This document shows, piece by piece, positions 41,935 through 56,200 of a DNA stretch of 64,000 nt. The stretch is from Centrapalus pauciflorus (lineage: Eukaryota; Streptophyta; Magnoliopsida; Asterales; Asteraceae), in the NCBI GenBank assembly GCA_020465985.1, contig JAANYP010002033.1, forward strand, positions 62,001 through 126,000, given 5' to 3'. The position numbers and the translations under genes are program-made. Within the stretch, counting starts at the first letter, position 1; the number at the start of each line of letters is the position of its first letter. The notes below the pieces were generated by a model. The model had not been told where the DNA came from and ran no database searches. It was given only the letters and a program-made list of their open reading frames with translations.

Positions 41935-44900
41935 CGTATGACCCGTGATTTCTCAAAGGTCTTAAGACTAGGCCCCAGTAGCAATGCAATATCAATCAAG
42001 AAACTAAGATAATAACTAAAAGTGTGAAATTAAAGTTAATTACAAACAGAGACAATTTTAAGTAATAAGGTACAAACTTCTAGACTATTACATCAAATCT
42101 CATAATATAAACTAGCCCCGAACCCCAAAGCTCTATCATCAGTAAAGTACCAATGTGATGAAACAGGTTCTAAGGCACTTCAAGCTCTTTCAGAATCCTG
42201 ACCTATGAACTAGGTCCAGTCAATCCTTTGCTTTTACCTGAAAATAATGCAACAACGGGGTAAGCTTAATTGCTTAGTGAGAATGTAGAAATTCACATTT
42301 AACATGCAATTATGAACGCTGAAAGCTCATGCACTGCACTCGGCTCATGCACAGCTTAAATCTCGAAGGGACATTGGCCAATTAAATGCTCTTTGATGCG
42401 CGTCTTTGCTCAGCTCCCAGTTATAAAACGGTTATTGCTCTTGAGACTTTTAGACAATTTCATAAGGAATGCTCGGAAAATGATAACACCATACACACGC
42501 ATCATTAGTGGGGATCAACCACGTACTGTGCTAGCTACCAGTAATTGCTGTATGGGTATCATCAGAATGCTCAGCTCTAGCTACCCTTTGTGCTTTCATC
42601 ATGTAAATCAGCACATCATAAGCAAAACATTAACCTAGCACTGAGCAATAATGATGGTGTTAAGCTTAACAATCAAATGACTCGTCAATGAAATAGAAGC
42701 TAGAAGAAGAAAAGATCGGCTCAACAAATCATAGTAATCATGACAATTTATCAATATGCTCAATAAGATCGGAATGCCTATAAAAATCAGGATAATGCAA
42801 CAAAAGTCTCAATTCACATAATTTGTAGTTAAAGTAAAATATACAACTCACAGTTACTGGTTAATTGTACTCTCTGGCTCTGTTGCTCACAATCTGTAGT
42901 GGGTTAGAACCACTATCTGATTTATATCAGACGTACAGACAGCTCGCCACTTCGCTACAGCCCTCACTGAAGCGCTTTAATATGACTTTTAGCTTTCTCA
43001 TATTGCTCAATCTGTAATCATATCAATTTTTGATATTTTATTAATCTTGATATCATCTGAGTGTTCATTCATTGGTCTTTAATATCAAATTCTCATATTT
43101 TGATTATATTGAGATGAATATGGCCAACAATTTCATTAGAATATTTCATTCAAGGTTCGATAATTCTATGTGTCTTATATGGAGTGTCATTGTGTTGTCA
43201 TTATGTCTAAGTATATGTTTCTGAGTTAACTATGCCTTTTTATTGCTTGTTAGCATGTCTTAATGTTCATTAATTAATGAATGGTCATACAAGCACACAC
43301 ACATGCAATACTAATTTATATGGGGTGTATAATGTATACAGAATACCCAATGGCTTTACTTTGGTTCATGCTTCATTTCCTAAGATTCAAGTCTCAAGGC
43401 GTATTCATTTGGTGTCACGTGTCCATATATGCTTATTCTTGGCGTCTTTTGGTCATCACATACCCCTTTTACTCGTCTCACATTTTAGTTATTAAGTCAT
43501 TTTAGGCCCTATAACAAGTCCAAAGGTCAAGGCAATCAAGACAAAACTTATGGACTTAAGCTATGGACTAAGGCCATGTTGATTTAATCATTTTGGGGCT
43601 GCTGTTACAGCCCTTCTTTGCTGTCAATAACAGCCTAATATACAAGTTAAAATACATAATTAATGAACCTTAATGTCTTGGCCAAAGTCACAAAGGCATA
43701 GGCTAGGAAACGAGGGGATTTTGGCCAAGGCCAAGCCACAATTATAGTCTTATTGACGTGTTTGCTGCTGTCCAGAATATCACAGCACCATATTAGCCAT
43801 TTCGTGTCACCTTTATTCAAATGTTGTATTTGATTTTAAGGGCTAAATGTGTGTAGGAATCGTGCTAGATGTTTAAGGATTAATTTTCAATGTTTTGGAG
43901 TCCATTAAATGCTCAAACTAAGGCCTTAAACGAAGGAGTTGCAGCACCAAAAAGCCAAAAAGGCTGCTGTCTACAAGTTCTCAGCCCAAACAATTCCCCC
44001 ATTTCATGCCATTTATTTCAATATTTGATGCTAGATTGTAGGTAACAATATGTTGGATCAATGCAATATGTTTAAGGTTCAATAAATGTGTGTGAAATAA
44101 GGCTGAATAGTCAAGTTGCAACATGAAAACCACAATTAAAAGGCGCTGCGTTTTTAGACTGCACAACAATGCAAAAATAAGGGTTATGTTGTGGGCTGGT
44201 ATACTGTTGCTGCTGTCCTAAAATCACAGAATACACACACACATATATATAAGCCTATTAAAGAACACACATACTTAGCAATTGAACTGCTATGTACTAG
44301 ACACACATCAACACACACATCCGAGATTTAGAAAGAAATAGACTAATGCTGTTGGTTGTTACTTGCTGGACACACACACAAAAGCATACATCCGAGATTA
44401 TCCCTTGTGAGAATCTCAGATCTTTCTTTCTAGCACAACCACTCACACACTTAGCAAAATAAATAAGTAAAAAAGACTGTTGGTTCTGTTTTGCAACATG
44501 AAACATTCGAGATTTATGAAACAATCAAGGAAAATTGATGCTGCACTTATACATATATATTGGTGTTGATGGGTGTTAAAACATCCGAGATTTAGGTGCA
44601 TTTGTGGGCTGCTGCTGTTTCTATTTTAACCATCCAACAACCGAGATTCACAGCCTTGGTGAATCTAGGTTCTTTCATGCTAAATACTTAAAAAAAAAAT
44701 ACTGCACAATCACAACACTTTCTATTCTGATTTCCTTATATTTCCAGCAGCAATAATGGTAAGTCAAAGAGTGTTTGATGCTTCTTATTGTAGACTAAGC
44801 ATACACGTAAACAACACAGCTCATATTTATTCTGTTTTTCTTCTTTTCCAGCAGCCAATTAAGAGAATAAAAAGGGGACTTGGATGCACAAATAATCAAG

Positions 44901-47781
44901 CAAACACACAAATACCTACTGCACACGCACACACTGCACAATTTCATTCTGTTTTCATTTTTTTCCAGCAGCGATTTGGAAATGTTTTAAGGACGATTTT
45001 GATTCCCAATGTAACATCCTCGAATTTATTTACTGTAATTCAGATTTTTATTTAGATGGATAATTTATAATTAAGTTGAATTATGAGCAATGATTATGTA
45101 TTTATGATATTTAAAAGTTTGTTGTTATTTTAAGAAAAATTGAGAACTCTGAATTATTATTATGGAGTATTATGAATTATAAAAGTTAGTAATGATAAAA
45201 CTAAGAATAAATCAGTATTCTATGGAACCAGTTAAGTTGAGGGGTGAAATGTGCAAAATGGGGAAAGATGGGAATAAAAAGGCCAAATGCCTTTCATTTT
45301 CACCACCTCTCTCTCTCTCTAGACTCTCTCTCTAGAATTCTCTCTACCTTCTCTCTTAATTTCCTCCCAAACCGACCGGTCGATTATCGAGTTCTATACG
45401 TCATCGGAAAGATCTCGAGGAGTACTACAACAATCTACGGTTGCATTCGTGATTTCGTTCGAATTTGAGGTAAGAATCGACCTTTTTAAGCTGTTATATT
45501 TTCGGTTTTAAGAATAGAAATTCGAATCTATCATTTCTTGTGTGAATAAAGCTAATTTGCTTGAGCTTTAGCTAGAATATGATAGAGTATGTATAATAGA
45601 ATCGAAACTAGGCTTAATACTTAACATATTCGTGATTTTTAGACTTAGAAATGTGTGATTTAAGCTGTAAATATGAACAAATTCGAGAATGCCAAGAACA
45701 AAGTCGAAATGCAAGAACAAACTCGATTTTTGTACTAAATTCGAGTATGTATTCGAATTTAACATCATAGGGTTCGAATTTAACCCCTAAATTCGAGATT
45801 AGGTTCGAATTTAACCCCTAAATGGATTCGAATTTGGTCCTATGATCGAGTTTAGGTTCGAGTTTATGTATATAAATTCGAAATACCCACTCTCTAAGCT
45901 CGAATATATTGAATGAAACACATAGACAACGCATAAAATAACAAAAGTTATTCAAAGGATTAGGTTCGAACCTGAGATGGGCTCAAACTTAGTTGAGGTT
46001 TGAATTTAGCTATGGTCCGAATTGGGATTCGAATTTATCTTGGATCCGAAATGGGGATCAAATGTTGCAAACTTATAAAATTTGGTTTTACAAAATTAAA
46101 CAATTATTGACACGAGGTATTGTTGCAACTGACTTACAGGTCCCTTGTGGTGTTGTTTAACCAACAGTGGGGTACTTTGTGGATCCGGTTGAAATCCCGA
46201 GGAGAAATAATATTGGTTAAAGATTAATTACGCACCCACAGTGAGTACAGTAGATTTCGCATGTTTATATCTGTTTTATGATAGCTTTTGCCTGCTGAGA
46301 CGTGTTGCTTCAATTATTATTTGGAACTCTACTAACTTGCGTAGATTTAGATGCACATTCATATTTGTTTCATGTCCGTTTCGTTTGTTGTGCATCTAGT
46401 GATGGACCGGTGGGTCGCATCAATTACTCCGATGTTACTGCGCTATATGACCCGGAGCTGATCCCTCCGAGGTTCTGGTAGGCAGTATGTCATCCCCGAT
46501 CGTACGTTTGTCTCAGATGGTATGTTTTATGTCGAGCTTTGGGCTCGAAGGGGCTGCAACTCTGGTTCCGTACTTGGTGTACGAAGAGGGTATACGATGT
46601 TCGTCATCGGTGTTACTCTTGGGGCTTCATAAAGATTTATAAAATGCGTAATATGTGTATTCACTAACCATTCGCTTACCTCTTAGTTGCTTTATTTTTA
46701 CAGGAAAGGGAAAATCTGCCGCTGGACCTTCTAGTTAGGTCGTTTGTGAATATTTGGAAGATTTGATACTACTTAATCGGTAATTGTGTTTTGGAACAAT
46801 GTTGTAATATATTATGGATGTTGTAACACTTGAATGGAGTATGTAGACTTAGATTCGGTACCTTATAGTACAATAGGGTGTTTGACACTGTTGTATTACT
46901 TATATAGTTATTTAAATGCTTCCGCACTTTAACTAGGTAATCATATCATTATATATTTATATGTTGGTGATTAAATCCTGGGTGTTTGGTAAATGGTGGT
47001 TGATGTGGCAAGGGTGTCACACCCAAATGTTCAATAAACACACATAAAAATTTTATAGCCATGGCCGAAGGCCATATGGCCTTCTTGGCCCTCTCTTTTT
47101 CGACCAAAACAGAAATATTGACACCATTTTGACAGCAACATTGTTTGAGTTTCAGAATTTTATTTTTACTTTCAATGTTGGAGTTTAGGCTTGAAATTGC
47201 AAATTTAGTCAATTAAATACATAATCATAACATGCATGTATTTTATTTGATGATTGAAACTCTTATTGATCATCAATTTGAAGATTGAAGCCTTTTGAAT
47301 GTAATGAAAATTTTCAGCAACCGTAAGATAGATATATGAACAGAATACATGAATTAAAGTATGAGTTTACCTTGTATTCTTGTAATAATCTTGAAATTTG
47401 ATGATAAATTGCTGATTTCCAACTTAAATCTTGAATTTTGATGGTGGATTGTGAAATTCTTTGATGTAGGAACCGTAGGTTTGGGAGAATTGGTAAGACT
47501 TCTTGAGAGCAGATACAAATATTTATTTGTCTAATTTTGCTATTTGACCAATTAACCCCCTTAACTTAACTTTCTTTCAATTTCTCCTATTCAACATTTT
47601 AAACTTCATAATTAACATTTATGACTTAATTGTAATAATTTTTTTTTACTTAATTAAATCCGATTGTTGAAATGTAATTAACATTACATTAAACTGGTTA
47701 ATTCTTAACAAATTTGAATTAAACGTATTAATTAATGTTAAACATGTTATTTAGAGCCAAGCATAGTTTTAGGTTGTTACA
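41935..47781 (-). repeat. 3' LTR of gypsy E (with solo LTR H1 inside)
   Basis: Matches 50210-56294 apart from the different insertions. Without H1 it is about 3.83 kb. It has CA-rich DNA with GAGATT/AATCTC hairpins (44394-44417, 44641-44669), three TTTCCAGCAGC words after T-rich runs (about 44740, 44848, 44965), and a GGCC hairpin (about 47060-47090). Open frames shared by both LTRs are not evidence of genes. Confidence 0.85.
45010..47021 (+). repeat. Solo LTR H1 (gypsy), inserted in gypsy E 3' LTR
   Basis: 2,012 bp, TGTAACATCC...GGTGTCACA, with target duplication CCCAA at 45005-45009 and 47022-47026. The empty site is seen in the other gypsy E LTR at about 55538. No internal sequence remains, so it formed by LTR-LTR recombination. 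Parts (45590-45740) resemble the gypsy D LTR. Confidence 0.9.
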
Positions 47782-48614
47782 GATCGGGCTCCACCACGCG
47801 TAAACTTCGTCCTCGAAGTTGTCTATTTTCATATGAGAGTAGTTAGGGATTACAAGGTAGGCATGAATCCCTAATATCTGACAAAAACATTCTGGTGATT
47901 TATTGAATGAGCACCATTTGTCTTTCCATAACTTCTTGCTTCTTTGGCTCTTACAACCAATACATTCAATGATTTTCCATATTATATAGCTTATTAGCTG
48001 AGTTATGCACTGATTTAAGGTATTTTAGGAACTCTGACTTATCATTTATACATTTACTATATGGACTTATGCTTTGTGATTTAAAATATACTTCAACCAA
48101 TTCGGCTAGCAACTCAATGCATTAGTTAGCTCATATCTATTTTTTGTTTGATCTTGAACTAGTTGTTAGGGCTTTTGGGGTCTGATATCTGTACTTATTG
48201 AACAATTTTATTACATTGATGATTATATGATCATCATTCGCTTAGCAGATTATGAATCAAATTGACTTTTGTCAAAACTTTGAATGACTTTTAATTTGTA
48301 AATCCCTGGATTCAAGATTACTTCATCCTCTTGGCAACAACTTTTTATGCACCATTAGGTGGAATAAGAATTCCATATTGGACATCTCACTATTCTCGCG
48401 TCGACGTAATGAGAATCCAATACTTACATTTATATTGACATGTGATAGGCTTTTGAATCGTGCATGATTTAATTACCAATACCTATATAGTTTATAGGTA
48501 TAATTTCTGATTGGAAAGACATTTGTATCGTAACTTCAACTGATACAACCCATACGTCATCCGCACTATTCACCATCGATGACAAGGTTATACAGACTAA
48601 CTCAATACTTATTA

Positions 48615-48705
<91 letters not shown>

Positions 48706-48766
48706 TTGGAATTGAAATTCATCTGACAATTGTATTTAAAACATTTAAACATATAAGACACTTAAT
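47782..48766 (-). other. Gypsy E internal 3' region without coding sequence
   Basis: Contains the GACGAAGTTT...GTGGTGGAGCCCGAT end motif next to the 3' LTR, AT-rich sequence, and a long ATT microsatellite. Pol should be here but I see no RT, integrase or protease motif. Confidence 0.6.
48613..48705. repeat. (ATT)n microsatellite
   Basis: About 90 bases of ATT repeats, giving artefactual poly-Tyr and poly-Asn frames. It lies just downstream of the gypsy E gag end and may mark where pol was lost. Confidence 0.95.
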
Positions 48767-50010
48767 TTAATTACCATTGTGGTCTTTTGGTGTTTCTGGT
48801 GTCTCCTCAGCATCTTCGGCAGTTATATGGAAAGCTCGCTCCTTTGCTGTCGATATCATTGTAGTACTCTGTTGCATTGCTCTGCCGATTGGTTGTGCAG
48901 GATTAGTAAGCCGGTGTGCATTTGGACAATGTTTGGCATAATGTCCAGGTTCACCACAGTTATAACACACATCGTTTCTTTCCGAGCACTCATCACTTCC
49001 ATGTCCAATCTGTTTACAGGTGTAACAGATCACATCTCTAGGGTTGCAACGTCTACTATGAATTTGCTACAACGTTTACACGGTCGTGCTTTCGGCTGTA
49101 TGGAATAGGCTTTAGTCTTCTGAGGTGTAGAAGATGCTTGTGACTGTTGCTAACTAGACTTGGATGAACCGAAGAATCTACTGAATTTCTGTTTCTTAGG
49201 TGGAGTTGGACAAGTTGGGCTTATAGCCATCATAACGGGTTCACAACTGAGATTTCTGAATTCCCGCTCCACCATTCTTGCTGCTTCCACTATACTGAGA
49301 TACATTTTGAACTTTATGCTACTCATTTGTCTTCTATATGTTCGATTCAGACCCAATCTAAATCCGTTTACCTTACGTTCTTCTGTTTCTACTTGATATA
49401 ACGAGTAGCCGCAAAGTCTCGAGAACTCATGCTCGTATTCATCAACGGTCTTAGTTCCTTGTTTCAACTGCATCAATTGCATATCGATTTCGTCTTGTTT
49501 GTCTGTTGGACGGTATTTATCGTTGAACATTTCCAAGAACTGCTCCCAGTCCAGTGACTTAATTGCTTCCTCACCATAGATGCTCTTTTGCGTCTTCCAC
49601 CAGGCTCTAGCAGCTCCAACGAATAGTGTTGTAGCGAACATAACTCTATTGCTGTCCAGACAATCTGAGATACTGAAGATTGCTTCAGTATGACTTACCC
49701 AATCTAACGTTTGTTTTGGGTTTACTGTGCCTTCAAACGTTATGGAACCACTCGCTTTGAAGACCTTAAATCTACAGCTTTTTGGCTGCTCAACTCGCTG
49801 ATTGACATGCACGTTATCAGAATTCGATTCGCTTGACTAGTTCAGTTTGATTCTTCTTATGTTTATTTCTCTTTTTAGTTTTCTTTATTGATTCAATTTG
49901 TTCTAACATAAACTTGTTTGTTGCTCATTATGCTGGGTAATTAGTTGTTGCATCATTTCCAGGACTTGCTCTGGGGTCATGCCACCTGATGGTCCACCTT
50001 CTCCTGACAT
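48767..50010 (-). pseudogene. Gypsy E gag
   Basis: Starts MSGEGGPSGGMTPEQVLEMMQQ at 50010, shifts frame, then has the Gag core at 49812-49150: FKASGSITFEGTVNP, LDWVSHTEAIF, FVGAARAWWKTQ, LKQGTKTVDEYEHEFSRLC. After further breaks come two CCHC knuckles at 49027-48920 (CYTCKQIGHGSDEC and CYNCGEPGHYAKHC) and the ITAEDAEETP linker that precedes protease in gypsy D. The protease itself is missing. A capsid-only copy like this could at best be moved in trans, but the frame breaks argue against any product. Confidence 0.85.
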
Positions 50011-50194
50011 AGCTCTGAAATACAAATCACTAAGTATTAGATCATTAGTCTAGCACATTGTACCCTTTCATGCCCCGTCCTACTAGTCTCTGAACCTATC
50101 TTAGTTCAAGCCATCCTGTCATGATTGATACTATAGCATTGCACAAGTTTGGGATCATGTATTACACGTAAGACAATGATTCACTCAACTATTT

Positions 50195-50206
50195 GCTCTG
50201 ATACCA
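50195..50206 (-). other. Primer binding site of gypsy E
   Basis: TGGTATCAGAGC on the - strand, three bases inside the 5' LTR end; the same GGA spacer is seen in gypsy D. Confidence 0.92.
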
Positions 50207-50209
50207 TCC

Positions 50210-53200
50210 CGTAAGACCCGTGATTTCTCAAAGGTCTTAAGACTAGGCCCCAGTAGCAATGCAATATCAATCAAGAAACTAAGCTAATAACTAAAAGTGC
50301 GGAATTAAAGTTAATTACAAACAGAGACAATTTTAAGTAATAAGGAACAAACTTCTATACTATTACATCAAATCTCATAATATAAACTAGCCCCGAACCC
50401 CAAAGCTCTATCATCAGTAAAGTACCAATGTGATGAAACATGTTCTAAGGCACTTCAAGCTCTTTCAGAATCTTGACCTATGAACTAGGTCCAACCAATT
50501 CTTTGCTTTTACCTGAAAAATAATGCAACAATGGGGTAAGCTTAATTGCTTAGTGAGAATGTAGAAATTCACATTTAACATGCAATTATGAATGCTGAAA
50601 GCTCATGCACTGCACTCGGCTCATGCACAGCTTAAATCTCGAAGGGACATTGGCCAATTAAATGCTCTTTGATGCACGTCTTTGCTCAGCTCCCAGTTAT
50701 AAAACTTTTATTGCTCTTGAGACTTTTAGACAATTTCATAAGGAATGCTCGGAAAATGATAACACCATACACACGCATCATTAGTGGGGATCAACCACGT
50801 ACTGGGCTAGCTACAAGTAATTGCTGTATGGGTATCATCAGAATGCTCAGCTCTAGCTACCCTTTATGGTTTCATAATGTAATCAGCACATCATAAGCCT
50901 AACATTAACCCAACACTGAGCAATAATGATGGTTGTGACACCCTTGCCACATTAACCATCAATTACAATTTACCCAGGATTAATCACCAACAAACAGATA
51001 ACATAATGATCTGATAGCTTAAATTACAGTGCGGAAGCATAAAATACAAATAATACAAATTTGTGTCCCACACACTACGGTGCTACATAAGTTACACGTC
51101 TAAGTCTACAAACTCAAAAGTAATACATCATCCCCAAATTTATTACAACAGTAATTCCATAAACCAAATACCAAGTTAAAACAGTGGGAATCTTCAAATA
51201 CTTCAATAAACGTCCTAGCTAGACGGTCCCGCAGCGGATTTCCCTTTTCCTGTAAAAACGTAACAACTGAAGGGGTAAGCTAAAGCTTAGTGAATACCAT
51301 ATGATTTTACACATTCTACAAATCATTATGATGCCACCCAGAGTAACCGCAGTAACACATACCGTATACTCCACACGTACTCAAAGTACGCAAACCCGAG
51401 CCGCAGCTCCTTCGAGCTGACACTCGGCATAAGAAAACCAACCATCTGAGGCAGACATTACATCGGGGATGACTTACTCTCTATCCTGACCACAGAGGTG
51501 TCAAACTCTTGGTCATATAGCACAGTAACATCAGAGTACAGATGCGACCACGCAGGCCCATCGAAAGGATGCACAACAAATGAACGGACATGCAACAAGT
51601 ATGAATGTGCATCAACATATACGCATGTTAGTAGAATGCCAAACGAATATGAAACAACATGCCTCAGCAGGCAATGCAAACATAATGCAGATGCAGCAAT
51701 GTTAAAATCAAAGGTACTCACAGTGGGTGCGTTATTATACTTCAATTAATTTTATTTCTCCCCGGGATTTCAACCGGATCCACAAAGTACCCCACTGTGG
51801 GTTAAACAACACCACAAGGGACCTGTTAAATCAGTTTTAACAACACATTGTGTCAATAACTTGTTTAATTTCATAAAACTTAATTTTATAATTCTTGCAA
51901 AATTTGGTCCCAATTTCGGATCTATGTTCGAATTCGGACCCCACCCGAATTCGGATCCCCAATTCGGATCCTCCATAAATCCCAATTCGGTCCATACATA
52001 TAAGCCCCAATTCGGACTCCTTTATTTTCGGACCATATCCGAATTCCAACACTTATAATATTTTACCATTTTGATTATCACATTTCGGACCAAAAGCCAA
52101 TTTCGGATCACATTACAAGTTCGGGCACATCCGAATTCGGTCCCCAACCGAATTCGGACCCTCATCCAAATTCCAATACTTAGAAATAATTTGATATATT
52201 AATTTTCCAGAAATCCGGGCCTCATCCGAATTCGGACCAGATCCAAGTTCATCTCGGATCCGAATTCGGACCCCTTCGAACTTGTGCAGTTTTGAATATT
52301 ATTTTCCAGATTTAATCCAAGTTATTTTTATACTTATTTCCTTGCATGAAATAAATTATGCCAACTAAAATACATCTATTTTCAACACTTTTAACACTAA
52401 TATTAACACCTTTATGTACCAAATTACATCATTTTTTTGACCATTTTTGTTCATCCATCGAACACACACTAAGAACACACACAAATCTCAAAAATCATAC
52501 TTATAGCTCGAATCAGAAGCTGAAATTCACTATATAACATCTCATACACTAGATTTAAACAAATCTACAACTTGATCGTACATGCATTAGCATTTGCTAT
52601 TCCAAATCTATGGTTCGGTTTTCATCAAAAACCGACCAAAAACTCTTAATTTTAGAGAGTTTAAGTAATGTTTACCTTAATTCGATGATAGCAGTGTTGA
52701 TAGATCCTTCCTTGTTACTTGAATCCAAATTTTCAGCTTCAATTTCCACAAATTTTTCTCTTCTTGATTTACTTAGAGAGAGAGAGAGCCGAGAGAGATA
52801 GAGGTTTAGAGAGAGAGTGTGTAATGGTGAAAATGAAAGAAATGCAAGACTTTCACCCCTTTTATTCCATATTTTCGGCTACTGACATAACTAGTCCCTC
52901 CACTTATCTGGTTCCATTAAATACTGATTTTGATTATATAAATAAAGAATCCATCTTTATTTATTATCCTTAATAATTAAATAATTATTTTCACTTAATA
53001 ATTTAAAATTCTAAATTTCCAAATAATTCAACAAACTTTATAATTAATCCAAATTCCATACCAACTTTCATAATTCAACTTAAATTACATTAATTTATAC
53101 TTAATAACTTCAGATACAATAATTTAAATCCGAGGATGTTACAATGGTGTTAAGCTTAACAATCAAATGACTCGTCAACGAAATAGAAGCTAGAAGAAGA

Positions 53201-56200
53201 AAAGATCGGCTCTACAAATCATAGTAATCATGACAATTTATCAATATTCTCAATAAGATCGGAATGCCAATAAAAATTAGGATAATGCAACAAAAGTCTC
53301 AATTCACATAATTTGCAGTTAAAGTAAAATCTACGACTCACAGTTACTGGTTAATTGTACTCTCTGGCTCTGTTGCTCACAATCTGTAGTGGGTTAGAAC
53401 CACTATCTGATTTATATCAGACGTACAGACAGCTCGCCACTTTGCTACAGCCCTCACTGAAGCGCTTTAATATGACTTTTAGCTTTCTCATATTGCTCAA
53501 TCTGTAATTCATATCAATTTTTGATAATTTATTAATCTTGATATCATCTGAGTGTTCATTCATTGGTCTTTAATCTCAAATTCTCATATTTTGATTATAT
53601 TGAGATGAATATGGCCAACAATTTAATTAGAATTTTTCATTCAAGGTTCGATAATTTTACCTGTCTTATATGGAGTGTCATTGTGTTGTCATTATGTCTA
53701 AGTATATGTTTCTGAGTTAACTATGCCTTTTTATGGCTTGTTAGCATGTCTTAATGTTCGTTAATTAATGAATGGTCATACAAGCACACACACATGCAAT
53801 ACTAATTTATATGGGGTGTATAATGTATACAGAATACCCAATGGCTTTACTTTGGTTCATGCTTCATTTCCTAAGATTCAAGTCTCAAGGCGTATTCATT
53901 TGGTGTCACGTGTCCATATATACTTATTCTTGGCGTCTTTTGGTCATCACATACCCCTTTTACTCGTCTCACATTATAGTTATTAAGTCGTTTTAGGCCC
54001 TATAACAAGTCCAAAGGTCAAGGCAATCAAGACAAAACTTATGGACTTAAACTATGGACTAAGGCCATGTTGATTTAATCATTTTGGGGCTGCTGTTACA
54101 GCCATTCTTTGCTGTCAATAACAGCCTAATATACAAGTTAAAATACATAATTAATGAACCTTAATGTCTTGGCCAAAGACACAAAGGCATAGGCTAGGAA
54201 ACGAGGGGATTTTGGCCAAGGCCAAGCCACAGTTATAGTCTTATTGTGACGTTTTTGCTACTGTCCTGAATATCACAGCACCATATTAGCCATTTCGTGT
54301 CACCTTTATTCAAATGTTGTATTTGATTTTAAGGGCTAAATGTGTGTAGGAATCATGCTAGATGTTTAAGGATTAATTTGCAATGTATTGGAGTCCATTA
54401 AATGCTCAAACTAAGGCCTTAAACGAAGGAGTTGCAGCACCAAAAAGCCAAAAAGGCTGCTGTCCACCAGTTCTCAGCCTAAACAATTCCCCCATTTCAT
54501 GCCATTTATTTCAATATTTGATGCTAGATTGTAGGTAACAATATGTTGGATCAATGCAATATGTTTAAGGTTCAATAAATGTGTGTGAAATAAGGCTGAA
54601 TAGTCAAGTTGCAACATTAAAACCACAATTAAAAGGTGCTGCGTTTTTAGACTGCTCAACAATGCAAAAATACATAAGGGTTGTGTTGTGGGCTGGTGTA
54701 CTGTTGCTGCTGTCCTAAAATCACAGAACACACACACACATATATAAGCCTATTAAAGAACACACATATTTAGCAATTGAATTAAGGAAAAATGGAAGTG
54801 GCTGTGGACTCATATTGGACTGCTATGTACTGGACACACATCAACACACACATCCGAGAATTAGAAAGAAATAGACTAATGTTGCTGGTTGTTACTTGCT
54901 GGACACACACACAAAAGCATAAATCCGAGATTATCCCTTGTGAGAATCTCAGATCTATCTTTCTAGCACAACCACTCACACACTTAGCAAAATAAATAAG
55001 TAAAAAGACTGTTGATTCTGTTTTGCAACATGAAACATTCGAGATTTATGAAACAATTAAGGAAAATGCTGCTGCACTTATACATATATATTGGTGTTGT
55101 TGGGTGTTAAAACATCCGAGATTTAGGTGCATTTGTGGGCTGCTGCTGTTTCTGTTTTAACCATCCAACAACCGAGATTCACAGCCTTGGTGAATCTCGG
55201 TTCTTTCATGCTAAATACTTAAACAAAATACTGCACAATCACAGCACATTCTATTCTGATTTCATTATATTTCCAGCAGCAATAATGGCAAGTCAAAGAG
55301 TGTTTGATGCTTCTTATTCAAGACTAAGCATACACATAAACAGCACAGCTCATATTTATTCTGTTTTTCTTCTTTTCCAGCAGCCAATTAAGAGAATAAA
55401 AAGGGGACTTGGATGCACAAATAATCAAGCAAACACACAAATACCTACTGCACACGCACACACTGCACAATTTCATTCTGTTTTCATTTGTTTCCAGCAG
55501 CGATTTGGAAAGGTTTTAAGGACGATTTTGATTCCCAAATGTTCAATAAACACACATAAAAATTTTATAGCCATGGCCGAAGGCCATATGGCCTTCTTGG
55601 CCCTCTCTTTTTCGACCAAAACAGAAATATTGACACCATTTTGACAGCAACATTGTTTGAGTTTCAGAATTTTATTTTTACTTTCAATGTTGGAGTTTAG
55701 GCTTGAAATTGCAAATTTAGTCAATTAAATACATAATCATAGCATGCATGTATTTTATTTGATGATTGAAACTCTTATTGATCATCAATTTGAAGATTGA
55801 AGACTTTTGAATGTATTGAAAATTTTCAGCAACCGTAAGATACATATATGAACATAATACATGAATTAAAGTATGAGTTTACCTTGTATTCTTGTAATAA
55901 TCTTGATATTTGATGATAAATTGCTGATTTCCAACTTAAATCTTGAATTTTGATGGTGGATTGTGAAATTCTTTGATGTAGGAACCGTAGGTTTGGGAGA
56001 ATTGGTATGACTTCTTGAGAGCAGATACAAATATTTATTTGTCTAATTTTGCTATTTGACCAATTAACCCCCCTTAACTTAACTTTCTTTCAATTTCTCC
56101 TATTCAACATTATAAACTTCATAATTAACATTTTATGACTTAATTGTAATAATTTTTTTTACTTAATTAAATTCGATTGTTGAAATGTAATTAACATTAC

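Noticed and set aside
43277..43505. Short frames duplicated at 53768-53996
   Set aside because: They are in the two gypsy E LTRs; duplication is explained by the LTR pair.
48469..48770. Poly-Asn and poly-Tyr proteins
   Set aside because: Translation of the ATT microsatellite.
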